Origin: Lathyrus oleraceus
Taxonomy: Eukaryota; Streptophyta; Magnoliopsida; Fabales; Fabaceae
DNA length: 64,000 nucleotides
Direction: 5' to 3'
Assembly (NCBI RefSeq): GCF_024323335.1
Contig: NC_066581.1
Coordinates: 33,724,699 to 33,788,698, forward strand
The translations under genes were made by a program, and so were the position numbers. Under the pieces are notes generated by a model. The model saw nothing but the letters and a program-made list of their open reading frames with translations, searched no databases and was not told where the DNA came from. Every line of letters begins with the position of its first letter. The stretch's first letter is position 1. This document shows positions 11,240-23,539 of this stretch, piece after piece.

Positions 11240-14200
11240 GATGCCCCTATTTAAGGTCATTCTAGCCGGCGAAGTGAAGTTTAGAAATCTTCATATCGAC
11301 GCGGTAGAATGGGCTTAAATAACAGTAATGAGACAAATTTTGGTCCCTAAGAGACCTCATGATGCAAATGTATGCATGCAAAAGACACAAACTCTGTGGG
11401 GAATATGGTTCACACAGAAGAAAAGACGATCCATCGGAGTAATACACTCACCAGGCACAGAGACTCTAACAGGACTCTTATTGGGGATAATAAAAGAAAA
11501 AGAAGGCGTGAGCAAGACACGACTTCGAGTTGGGGAAAACAAAACTGACATAACATGTGCAAGACACGACTCTGATTAGCGGATAACAGAAATCTGATCG
11601 GAGACCTCACTGGGTAAGTGAAAGGACTCACACTGGGGAGAGAAAGAAATTCCAAAGGAAAACACTTCCATTGGAAAGACTCAAGCTGACCCACAAAATG
11701 CACGTACTGGGGATAACACCAATACAGCAACACAAATAGCAACACAAATCCGCTGGGGAAGTCTAGAAAAAAATAACTCTCCAGGGGAAGCCGAGGATGA
11801 GATGTTACCGGTATAAGGGCAACAAACTCAGGAAGAATGAATATCTAAGACCGGTATAAGGGCGAGAGATATCAATCAATCCAAACATCTGAGAAAGACC
11901 TGAAAAAGGTACATCAACTCAGGCAAATCTGACTCCACAGGGGACCAAGGTCATAATAGGGAGCAGAAAGGAAGGAACACCAGGGATACCGAGGTATATA
12001 ATAGGTGGTCGACCGAAACGTGAATTGGTATATATGCCAAGACACTCATCACCCTGAAGAAAGCTAGAGAAACAGACTCGTTTATAGGATGGATATTCAA
12101 TTCCACAAGGAATATGAATCTTACTCTGCGGAGAAAACAATCAAAAGATTGACCCAAGAGTGCATGAGACATATTATTCATTACCGGCAGGCCGTGAATA
12201 ATATACTCGAAAAGGAAGAGACACCAGAGATACCGGGGTATATAATAGGTGACTTACCAAAGACGTGAATTGGTATATATGCCAAAACACTCATCATCCG
12301 AAAGGAGGGCTTGAAAAAGCAAATCGACTTATAGGATGGACATTCGAATCCACAACAGGAAAACGAATCTTACTCAATTGGGGACACAAACCCAAAGAGT
12401 GCATGAGATACAATATCCATTACCGTCAGAACATGGATAGAATACTCGCATGAGATATATTATCTATTACCGTCAGAACGTAGATAATAAACTCGCATGG
12501 TAAGAAACACCAGGGATACCGAAGTATATAATAGGTGATCTACCGAAAATGTGGATTGGTATATATGCCAAAACACTCATCATCCAAAACACAAACTGGT
12601 TAAAGGATGGATATTCGATTCTACAAAGAATACGAATCTTACTCTATTGGGGAAGGTCAACAAAGGATTTCAACCAAAGAGTGAAAGAGACATATTATTC
12701 ATTACCGGCAGACCGTGAATAATACACTCGAAAAGGAAGAGGCACCAGAGATACCGAGGTATATAATAGGTGACTAACCAAAGGAGAGACAATCGATACC
12801 AAGCATCCGGGTAAATGAAAGACAACTCAAAGGGGATAAAATTGCAAGCATCCGGCAATTATCCAAACAACAAAGAAATATTCGACTCCACAAAGGGAAA
12901 TAACGAATCTTACTCGACTAGGGAAACACGAAAGGCTTCGACTGAAGAGTGCATGAGGCATATTATCCATTACCGTCAGAACGTGGATAACATACTCGCA
13001 TGGAAGATTATCCACAACCGGTTACTGGGTTAACAAAGGATAAATCGACCGAAAAGAGAGGCATCGGGATACCAAAACTAGGTATATAATGATGACCAAT
13101 CAAAGGAGCAACAATCATTACCGAGCAAACGGGTAAATGAAAGGCGATCCGCTGGGAATGAATTGCAAGCATCCGGCAATTATCCACAGGGACTGGCTGG
13201 GGATACATCGATAAACAAATCAATGATCCGGGAAACAAATCACTAGCAAACGGTGAAAAGACCCACTGGAAACTTCAAAAGGGATAACATTGCGAGCATA
13301 CGGCAATGATCCCGAAGACACTTGCTGGGGATAAATTGCTAGCATCCGGCAATTATCCACAAGCAAAGGGAGGAATATCAACATCGAACAACGAATGAAG
13401 ATAACCACAAAGAGTAACCGTCATCGATTAGGATGAACAACAAGGTTAACTCTGCAAAGGGGAAATTAGGGTTTACAACTACCGAATACGGGGTAGAAGA
13501 CCAAAAAATCTGGCTGAGGAAACAAGAGGTTAACACTACCGCCTACTGGGTAGAAACCAACAACTCAGCTGGGATAAAATTGCAAGCATCCGGCAATTAT
13601 CCACCCGTACCATGAGGCACAAACTCCGATGGGGAGAACAATCACAACATGGGATTTACAACTACCGAATACAGGGTAGAAGACCACAAACTCCACTGGG
13701 GATAGGATGAATGAAGGCCAAATACTGAGCACTTATTCAACTTATACCACCGGGAAACACAAATTCTGTTGGGGATAAAAACCACAACAACAGAAAATCC
13801 GCCATCAACCAGAACGAACCACAAAGGTTACCTCTGCTAGGGGAAAAGAGATAGGACTTACAATTACCGAATACAGGGTAGTAGCAATACTCTGGTGGGA
13901 ATAACCACGAATTAGGGTTTACATCTACCGAATACTGGGTAGAATACCAACAACTCCGCGTGGAGATGGGTCGAATCACAAATCCGCACGGGAAACAAAA
14001 TAGGGTTTATAACAAACCACAAACTGCTGGAGAGCAGGCAAATAGGATTTACGACTACCGACTACTGGGTAGAAGACCAACAACTCTTGCTGAGGAATAA
14101 CAGGTATATAACCACAAATTCCGCCAAGAAGCAAGAACATAGGACTTACAACTACCGGTTACCGGGTAGAGGCCCAAAAAAACTCCGCTAGGGATAAATG

Positions 14201-16018
14201 AATTGATGTCGGTTACTGGGCAAACCATTTATTTCTTCCACAGGGAAGCACAAGAAACAGCTGACACAACGCCGATTCGGGATTGATCCGAAAAGACAGA
14301 CTGAATCAAAACACGTCCTATGAGGATATAACTCAATAGGAAAATCCATCCCAATATATGTGTTGGGAGGAAACGGAAGAAACCGTCATCCACGGGGATA
14401 TATCTCAGTGGGGAACTGCAAAAGGAAAGACAGACACTTTCTGCTTATGGGGCTGACTCTATATGGAGAGATTTAAACACCCGACATCTGCTTGGGAAGA
14501 TCTACAAAGAGATCTATAAAACCCATAGCAGGAGAACAACAAACAAAGGATATATGGCAAAAATGCAACATGAATATCTGAATGTTTTATGAATATGCAT
14601 GAATATGCGTGATTTATGTTTGATGAATGCTGACAAAACAGACAATTCTAACTCAAACAGGCCCAGGAATCAAACGCCCGGTACTATACTTCCAGGGGAA
14701 AAACCAACTGGAAAGCCAATCTGCTAGAGATCCACGCGTTGTAAAGCAAAGATTTGTGGGTACTGCAGGGGATCAGGAGAATCCTGAGGATATCTGCAGG
14801 GGATCAGCATCAACTGAGAAACAAGAGTTCATGGCTCAACCAAGAACTGCTGCAAAAGCAACTCCAAACAAATCCGGGGAACAACCCACTGCAGGAGAAT
14901 CATCCGAGTAGAATCTAACTGCACAAGCAACTCTACTGGGGAAAATTGTTATCTATCCTTTCGGAGAACAAGCCAATGAAGGAGAAAGCACCACACAAGT
15001 AGATTCTGTAACAAACCACTCTACTCGGGGAGAACATACATCCGACGGATCACACAAGTAGATTCTGCAATAAGCCACTCTACTGAGGATCAAAAGTAAT
15101 CAGGAAATCACTCCAATCTTTGGGATGCTAGAGCCACCAACCGACCCTACTGGGGATTGAAAGTAACAACAGGCAGAACCTGCCACAACAACCATTCTGC
15201 AGACTAAGCTGGGAAAAAGATGGAAAGCAACCATGCTGAGGCGAGACACAACAACTCCGCTGACGACTGCACTGAGGAGAGACTACTGCTGGAGAAAAAC
15301 GCGAAGTCTTCAACAACATCTCTGCTTGCGACTATACTGGGGAATAACCCCACCAACAGCTCTGCTTGCGACAATGCTGGGGAAAGCGGTAAAGTACCGG
15401 GATATCAATCCACCAACCACTGAATCTACCACAAGGAGAAAACCCATGCTGGGGAGATTACTGCTGGAGGAGAAACTGAGTCTTCAACGACCACCTCTAC
15501 TTGGGGAACAACCCCAACAACAAAGCGGGAGAAAGAGGATACAACCAAATGCCAGGAATGTGAACCACTGTCTTACCTGTTGGGAATCATACCACCCTCG
15601 GGAGAGCACTGAGGCATTCCTGAGTATCCTTTCATCATTGTGAATATTCACTTTGTTTAAAACAATAATTCGAAAAATTCATTTGTTTAAAACAATGACA
15701 TTTTATCAATTAAAACATGCAAAACATTTGTTGAATTGAAACAAATAAGAGTGCAAATAATTGGATAAAAGCTCGAATTTATTTGATGGAATGGTAGCCT
15801 GCAAATGGCAAGACTCCATAGATCTGTACAAATTTGAAATCAGTGATATATATTGGAAGAGGGCTACATTGAACATAATGATCCTTTCTCTACCAATTTG
15901 AATCTCGATGTATGCGAAGCTTCAGTCGACGACGAATCGAGAATCTCTGACGAAAAGACAGCTGTGGAACAGAAAGTCTTGTCAGGATGCAGTTACTTGC
16001 CGAAACCCTAATTTTTGC
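11240..16018 (-). repeat. Ogre-B 3' UTR with polypurine tract and tandem repeat arrays
   Basis: Non-coding region between the stem-loop array after integrase and the 3' LTR. 11240-11256 is the polypurine tract (sense AAATAGGGGCATC next to the LTR). About 11970-13250 holds five units of 240-310 bp, each with ATACCGAGGTATATAATAGG, TTGGTATATATGCCAA and a TACCGTCAGAACGTGGATAA segment. About 13430-14230 holds units built on ACTACCGAATAC-GGGTAGAAGACC. About 14870-15520 holds units carrying CTCTACTGGGGA-like words. Known Ogre 3' UTRs are hypervariable and can seed satellites. The only long forward open frames here run through repeats and look spurious. Confidence 0.85.
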
Positions 16019-16167
16019 CTAGATTGCCCCAGGGTGAGGTACTCAATCTAGCGGGATGCAAATATACTCTTTTTGCAAGTCTCTAACTTTTGCCTAGATT
16101 ACCCTTGCGGGTTCTCCACCGAGACGCTCATTTTTGCCTAAGCCGCCCTTTCGGGTTTTCAACTTAG
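16019..16167 (-). ncRNA. Stem-loop array after integrase, Ogre-B copy
   Basis: Directly downstream of the pol stop (sense strand is minus). The first hairpin (16167-16138) has arms CTAAGTTG and CGGCTTAG around a CCC-GAAA-GGG GNRA tetraloop hairpin. The third (16051-16019) has perfectly paired arms CTAGATTG and CAATCTAG. The second keeps CCC-GCAA-GGG but its outer arms no longer pair well; its 3' arm resembles that of hairpin 3. Each hairpin is followed by GGCAAAA. Further downstream CTGACAAGAC pairs with GTCTT/GTCAG in the same way as in Ogre-A. Confidence 0.6.
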
Positions 16168-16203
16168 CGAGCCATTTTGTTTTTCATTTGCATATACTTT
16201 TTT

Positions 16204-19200
16204 TTAGGCAAAGTATTTCTTGACTGCATCTGAATTCACAGGACGAGTGAAATCCTCCCCATCCATTGTTGTAAGCGTCAAAGCACCGCCTGAAAAGGCT
16301 CTCTTAACAACATATGGACCCTCGTAGTTTGGAGTCCACTTGCCCCTGGAATCGGGCACGAAAGACAAAACTTTCTTGATCACGAGGTCACCTTCTCGGA
16401 ATACACGAGGCTTGACCTTCTTATCGAATGCTTTCTTCATTCTCTGCTGATATAACTGACCATGGCACATGGCAGTCAGTCGCTTCTCTTCAATCAGATT
16501 CAACTGGTCATAACGACTTTGAATCCATTCAGCATCAGTCAACTTGGCTTCCATCAAGACTCTCATTGATGGGATCTCCACCTCTACTGGGAGAACAGCT
16601 TCCATGCTGTAAACAAGAGAAAAAGGGGTTGCCCCTGTTGAAGTGCGTACAGATGTACGATATCCATGCAAAGCAAATGGCAGCATCTCATGCTAATCTT
16701 TGTACGTAACTGTCATCTTCTGGATAATCTTCTTGATATTCTTATTAGCAGCCTCAACAGCCCCATTCATCTTAGGTCTGTAGGGAGAGGAATTATGGTG
16801 TGCAATCTTGAATTCAGCGCACAACTCATCCATCATCTTGTTATTCAGATTAGATCCATTATCAGTAATGATCTTATCTGGCACACCATAACGGCAAATC
16901 AGTTGGTTCTTGATAAACTTCACAACCACCTGTCTAGTCACGTTCGCATACGAAGCGGCCTCAACCCATTTGGTGAAGTAGTCAATTGCTACGAGAATAA
17001 ACCGGTGTCCGTTGGACGCTTTCGGCTCAATCATGCCAATCATGTCAATTCCCCACATAGAGAAAGGCCATGGTGATGAAATCACATTCAGAAGTGTCGG
17101 AGGAATATGAATCTTGTCCGCGTAAATTTGACACTTGTGGCATTTCTTCACATATTTGCAGCAGTCAGACTCCATTGTCAGCCAATAGTAGCCTGCTCTC
17201 AACATCTTTCTAGCCATGGCATGTCCATTGGAATGAGTACCAAATGAACCTTCATGGACCTCAGTCATCAACAGGTTTGCTTCGTGTCTATCCACGCATC
17301 TGAGCAAAACCATGTCAAAATTTCTCTTATACAGCACTTTACCACTGAGGTAGAAACTGCCTGACAACCTTCTCAAAGTTTTCCTATCTTTCACAGATGC
17401 CCCAGGCGGGTAGACCTGGTTCTGGAGGAAATTCTTGATATCAAAATACCAAGGCTTGTCATCATTGACTTCTTCTACTGCAAATACGTGAGCTGGTCTA
17501 TCCAAGCGCATCACGGCAATATTGGGGACTTCATTCCAATACTTGACAACAATCATGGAAGCGAGCGTTGCAAGAGCATCTGCCATCCGATTATCTTCTC
17601 GAGGGATATGATGAAAGTCAACTTCTGTAAAGAAAGTTGAAATCCTTCTTGCATAATCTCTGTATGGAATGAGACTTGGCTGATTCGTCTCCCATTCACC
17701 CTTGATCTGATTGACAACCAGGGCCGAATCACCATACACATCAAGATGTTTGATTCTCAAATCAATAAATTCTTCAAGTCCTATAATACAGGCCTCATAC
17801 TCTGCCATATTATTCGTGCATTTGAAAGTTAGCCTTGCTGTAAGCGGAATATGTGTGCCATGAGGAGTAATGATTACTGCCCCAATTCCATTTCCGTACT
17901 GATTTACAGCACCATCGAACACCATCGTCCATCTGGAACCAGGTTCCGGACCTTCATCAAGTGTAGGCTCATCACAATCTTTCATTTTCAAATACAGAAT
18001 TTCCTCATCAGGGAAGTCGTACTGAACAGACTGATGATCATCAATCGGCTGGTGCGCTAAATGGTCAGCCAAGATACTACCTTTAATAGCTTTCTGAGCT
18101 CGATACTCGATATCATACTCAGACAACAGCATCTGCCAACGGGCAATCCTCCCAGTTAAAGCAGGCTTCTCGAAGATATACTTGATTGGATCCATTCTGG
18201 ATATCAACCAAGTTGTATGATTTATCATGTACTGGCGCAAACGCTTAGCAACCCAAGCTAAAGCACAGCACGTCTTCTCAAGCATAGAGTATCGAGACTC
18301 ACAATCAGTAAACTTCTTACTGAGGTAGTAGATAGCAGAGTCTTTCTTCCCTGATTCATCTTGTTGACCGAGGACACAACCCATCGAGTCTTCAAGCACA
18401 GTCAAATACATGATCAGAGGTCTTCCTTCCACAGGCGGAGACAAGATCGGAGGTTCAGACAGATACTCTTTGATACTGTCGAAAGCTTTCTGGTAATCCT
18501 CGGTCCAATCATGAGACTGATCTTTCCGAAGGAGCTTGAATATCGGCGCACATGTGGAAGTCATGTGGGATATAAATCTGGAAATGTAATTCAAGCGACC
18601 AAGAAAACCTCGGACTTGCTTCTCAGTTTTGGGTGCAGGCATCTCTTGTATTGCTTTGACCTTCGCAGGATCAACTTCAATACCTCTTTCACTGACCACA
18701 AAACCCAACAATTTACCGGAACGGACTCCAAAGGTACATTTGTTCGGGTTCAGGCGAAGTCTGAACTTCCTCAGACGCTGAAAAAGCTTCAGCAAATGCT
18801 CAACATGTTCAACTTCCGTTCGGGACTTAGCAATCATATCATCAACGTAGACCTCTATCTCCTTGTGCATCATATCATGAAACAAGGTAGTCATAGCTCG
18901 TTGATACGTGGCTCCGGCGTTCTTCAAACCGAAGGGCATCACTCGATAACAGAATGTTCCCCAAGGTGTGATGAATGTTGTCTTCTCCATATCTTCGGGT
19001 GCCATTTTGATTTGATTATATCCGGAAAATCCGTCCATAAAGGAAAAGACTTTGAATTAGCTGTATTGTCTACCAACATGTCAATGTGTGGTAGAGGAAA
19101 ATCATCTTTAGGACTAGCTTTATTCAAATCTCTGTAATCAACGCACATACGGACTTTTCCGTCCTTCTTAGGAACAGGCACAATATTGGCCACCCATTGA

Positions 19201-19665
19201 GGATATGTAGAAGTCACCAGAAACCCCGCATCAATCTGCTTCTGAACTTCCTCTTTGATCTTCACTGCCATATCTGGATGAGTTCTTCTGAGCTTCTGCT
19301 TCACAGGCACGCACTCAGGCTTCAAAGGCAGGAAATGTATCACAATATCTGTATCTAGACTCAGCATGTCTTCATATGACCAAGCGAAGATATCTGAATA
19401 TTCTCGTAGCAAGCTAATCAAATCCTTCTTGACAGACTCTTCAAGAAGTGCCCCAATCTTCACCATGCGAACACAATCCTCAGACCCCAAGTTGACTGTT
19501 TCCAAATCTTCAAGGTGCGGCTGAATGATCTTCTTCTCGTGCTCAAGGAGACGGGTAATCTCATCAGGAATTCTTTCAACATCATCTTCCTCTGCTTCGA
19601 ATACAGGGGATTCAAAATTGGGAGATGGCGTTGGATCATTATGTTCAATGGGTTTTAGAATCAAC
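16204..19665 (-). pseudogene. Ogre-B pol: RT, RNase H, second RNase H, integrase (frameshift and nonsense)
   Basis: Second exon of the pol frame, starting right after the intron acceptor at 19666 and ending at the TAA of 16204-16206. RT carries YVDD at 18849-18838. The second RNase H, the integrase zinc domain (HSNGH...CHKC), the catalytic core (GIDMIG, TDNGS, NGAVEAANK) and the C-terminal chromatin-side domain (EGDLV...GPYVVK) follow in order. One A is missing near 19057 relative to Ogre-A, shifting the frame before the RT palm. TAG at 16693-16695 replaces the tryptophan codon of Ogre-A just after the integrase catalytic core. Apart from these two lesions the frame is open over 3.4 kb, so decay is moderate. 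Confidence 0.92.
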
Positions 19666-19934
19666 CTGCATAATGATTTTGGTTAATAAAAAACTTTAGA
19701 ATTTAAACAAGCAAATCATTATGCAGATGAAAAATGTTTGCTTTTATTCTTGTTTTTATGGGTTTTTTGTGATCATTGATTTCATGCAAAAAGCAAAAAG
19801 TGAAAACAAATGGAAAAACAAATGTTTAACAATGCATTAATTGAATGAAAACATCATTGTATATATGCTGCCAACAATGTCATCACTTCTCCTTTTGGCA
19901 TGGGAGAAGGGTTTTAAACAAAGTGAACAATTAC
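19666..19934 (-). other. Ogre-B intron between protease and RT
   Basis: A 269-bp counterpart of the Ogre-A intron. On the minus strand it starts GTAATTG (19934) and ends TTATGCAG (19666). The in-frame stop of the gag-pro ORF lies inside it. Removing it joins a split Glu codon in frame. Sequence similarity to the Ogre-A intron is high throughout, including the T-rich segment before the acceptor. Confidence 0.85.
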
Positions 19935-22900
19935 TCTGATCTATGGATGACTGTAGGAACATCTACAGCGACCCAATTGTGGCAGACACCACCAGGAATA
20001 ACGAAATTGTTCAGATCTTCTGCATCCTCTTCCAAGATAGCAGCAGCTTCTTCCTCAGGTTGATCGTCGTGGATGAATCCTCCACTCGTGAACAGCCCTT
20101 GCTCATTATATGCCCCAGACGAATAGCCAATGCCAGCCCGGGATCTATTGTCTTCCAGCTCGATCACCTTCCCTAAACCAGCTACTGCACCACATTCGAT
20201 GGCCAGTTTCGCATCTTTGTAGGAAGTGAATGAAAGAGACTTCTTCTCAATCGGTTCATCAATAGACAAAGCTTGGAATGGAGTTCCAACTTCATCCTCG
20301 GCATCAATATATGAGAAAGAAGACAGGTGGCTAACCAGGAGATCCTTTTCTCCCCCTACCACAACCAGTTTCTTGTTCTTGACAAACTTCAGCTTCTGGT
20401 GTAGGGTGGATGTCACGGCGCCAACCTCGTGAATCCATGGTCTGCCTAAGAGACAGCTATAAGATGGGTGGATGTCCATTACCTGAAAGGTAACTTGGAA
20501 ATCACTTGGTCCGATCTTGATTGGGAGATCAACTTCCCCAATCACAGTCTTACGCGACCCATCGAACGCTTTCACAACAATACCACTCTGCCTCATAGGA
20601 GGACCTTGGTATGACAATCTAGAGAGTGTGGATTTTGGCAATACATTTAATGATGATCCAGTGTCCACCAGCACGTTGGACATGGCATCAGATTTGCAAT
20701 TTAGAGATATGTGTAAAGCCATGTTGTGGTCTCTTCCCTCCTCAGGGAGATCAGCGTCACTAAAACTCAAAGTGTTGCAAGCAGTGATGTTTGCAACTAT
20801 ACTGTCAAATTGCTCAATCGTGACGTCGTGATCAACGTACGCCAAATCCAATACTTTCTACAGAGCCTCCCTATGGGGTTCTGAATGCAACAGCAAGGAT
20901 AGTATGGAGATCTTGGATGGCATTTGTAGAAGCTGGTCTACAACATTATACTCACTCTTCTTGATGAGCTTCAGCATCTCATCAGATTCTTCATTCGCAA
21001 TGCCACTCGGGCCAACTGAAGAAGTAGGAGCCTTTTGTACAGAGGAGGAGGGTCTGGAAACATCAAGTGCCGGATTCTGAATATTCACAGCCGTCCCAAT
21101 CGGACGCTCAGCAGTATCAGAAGCAACAGGGGCCTTGGCAGGTGCAGAGAAAACACGACCACTCCGGGTCAGCCCGCTTACATCAGCGATGTTGGTTATA
21201 GCAGTTGAGGGCAAAGGCACTTCCTTCCCATCTTGCACAACAACGGGGTTATATCTGAACGGCACAGCTCGGTCAGAAGAATAAGGCACGGGGCCTGCAG
21301 GTTTAATCACCAAGGAGGGAGAAGCCTTCGGCTTGCTGCTATCATAGCGAATGACAACAGGCTCGGGTAACTTGAACACGGGGGATATAACATTAACCTC
21401 CGGTTCGTCCTCATCGACATTGCGATTCTGCAGAATCTCAATGGTTCCTTCGTCTAATAACTCTTGCAATTCTCTGCGGACCTGGTTGCAACCCAAGCGG
21501 TTCACCGAACAGATGCGGCATTTGTCGTGGTCATGCTCCATGTGGCTGTACTGACACAGCAAACGATGTAATTCCACCAACGACTGTCGAATATGACTTA
21601 CATATTTGACCTTGTATTTCCCAGGGTATCCCTGGACCATATTGACAGATTTCCCATGCGCGGGCAATGGGTTCTTAGTGACATTTGGGCCTGAATCTTC
21701 AAAGCTCAAAATTCCACACCTCATAAGGTCTTGAACCTTAGTCTTGAGTGGATAACAGTTTTCAATATTATGGCCCGGAGCTCCGGAGTGATACACACAA
21801 TGTTGATCTGGTTTATACCACCATTGTGGGTTTGCAGGAATAGCAGGAGGATCCCTGGGAGAAACCAATTTTCTTTCCAGTAAGGAAGGATAAAGCTCTG
21901 CATATGACATCGGAATCGGATCGAAGCTGATCTTCTTCCTATCATAATTCAAGTTGGCCTGATTGGTTGTGCTTCCACGAGGCTGGTAAGCCTGTTGCTG
22001 TGGGTGTTGTTGTTGCTGATATTGAGGTTGTTGATATTGTTGTTGATGCTGAGCCTGCTGATTATCTCTGAATACAGGTGCTATATGAGCCACCTGGTGC
22101 TGATGACCGGCACGGCGTGCGGGTTTCCTCTGAACAGGAGGTTTCCTTGATTTGCCATGGGATTGTACAGCATGTGCTTCCCCATCCTTCTTCTTAGCAA
22201 ATGCTCCATACCGCTTGCTAGAAGAGCCTTCATCTTTCGCCAAACGTCCTTCACGGACACCTTCTTCCAACCTCATCCCCATATTCACCATCTCGGTGAA
22301 ATCAGAGGGAGCACTAGCGACCATCCGCTCATAATAAAAAGAACTAAGAGTCTTCAAAAAGATCTTAGTCATCTCTTTCTCTTCCAGCGGAGGAGCAATT
22401 TGAGCAGCCAGCTCTCGCCACCTCTGGGCGTACTCCTTGAAGGTTTCCTTGTCCTTCTGCGACATAGACCTGAGTTGATCACTTTCAGGTGCCATATCGA
22501 CATTATACTTGTACTGCTTGACGAAGGCTTCGCCAAGATCGTTGAAGGATCGGATATTAGCACTATCCAAGCTCATATACCATCTGAGCGCGGCGCCAGA
22601 CAGGCTGTCTTGAAAATAATGAATCAACAGCTGATCATTATCGGTCTGGGTAGACATCTTCCTGGCGTACATGACCAGGTGAGCAAGTGGACAGGTGTTC
22701 CCTTTGTACTTCTCAAAGTCAGGCACTTTGAATTTAATCGGTATTTTGACACCGGGAACTAAGCACAACTCGGCAGCAGACTTGCCGAAAAGATCTTTAC
22801 CTCTGAGGGTCTTCAATTCCTTCCTCAGCTCAAGGAATTGGTCGTTCATGGCGTCCATCTTCTCATTGACATCCGGGCCCTCAGACGGCTCGGAATGATA

Positions 22901-23239
22901 GATGGTGTCGTCTACCCTCGGCATGGTATGCACGACAGGAGGAGCAGCAACAGGGACCGGGCTAGATGTCGGCATGTGAGCGAAAGTTGGAGCAGGAATA
23001 TCCGGCATGAAACCCGGAGGAATACCCCAAGGGAACCCGGTTGGCATGGCGTGAGACGCGAAATGAGCACTGGCGGCTGGCACGGCCGGAGCTACAATCT
23101 CAGATATAACCGTCCTCTGAACAGGAGTAGCAGGCGGTTGAGCAGGCTGATTCTGAGCAGCAAGAAGTTGCTCCATCAAAGCGCCAAGTCTGGCGACCTC
23201 TTCTTTCAGTTCTCTGTTCTCTTGCTCTAGCTGATCCAT
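19935..23239 (-). pseudogene. Ogre-B gag-pro (one nonsense codon)
   Basis: Capsid/nucleocapsid and protease precursor. I chose the Met at 23239 (MDQLEQENREL); the frame is open further upstream to 23398, so the true start may be earlier. From the N-terminus: a short coiled coil, a Pro-rich segment, the Gag core (around LAHLVMYARKM and RWRELAAQIAP), a Gln-rich tract encoded at about 21985-22065, a CCHC-like C-x2-H-x5-H-x4-C knuckle (CVYHSGAPGHNIENC), and the aspartic protease with VDTGSS (Asp-Thr-Gly codons 20665-20657). TAG at 20858-20860 replaces the glutamine codon seen at the same place in Ogre-A, between Gag and protease. Downstream the frame is intact to the intron. Confidence 0.9.
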
Positions 23240-23539
23240 AACTCTTGCAGAATTCACTCTGGTATAGTACCGGTGAGTCAGCTTGTCTTCAAAATAAATG
23301 AAGAACACAGAGTCAGCACAAGAAGACCCGAAACAAGGTACCTGCTTATGCAAAATGATGCATGAGGTGCTTGTGCATATGCTTTGTTTTATTTTCAAGG
23401 AACCCTTAGGGTATTATTTGCAATTTTTGAATATTTAAAGCATTTTAACTTCATATGGAAAATATCTCATTCAATATAATCGAGACAAAGAAGTGCAGCA
23501 TTTTTGATTCAATTACAAAGGGAAAAGGAAAATGACATC
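23240..23539 (-). other. Spacer between ORF1 and gag in Ogre-B
   Basis: About 300 bp, AT-rich, partly open in the gag frame (reading FEDKLTHRYYTRVNSA upstream of the chosen Met). No independent gene is seen. It may contain the gag leader or an additional splice site, which I cannot place. Confidence 0.4.

Noticed and set aside
14627..15643. Plus-strand ORFs rich in Thr, Pro and Glu
   Set aside because: They translate the tandem repeats of the Ogre-B 3' UTR on the antisense strand.
18361..19137. 258-aa plus-strand ORF opposite Ogre-B RT
   Set aside because: Antisense shadow of the RT/RNase H coding sequence.
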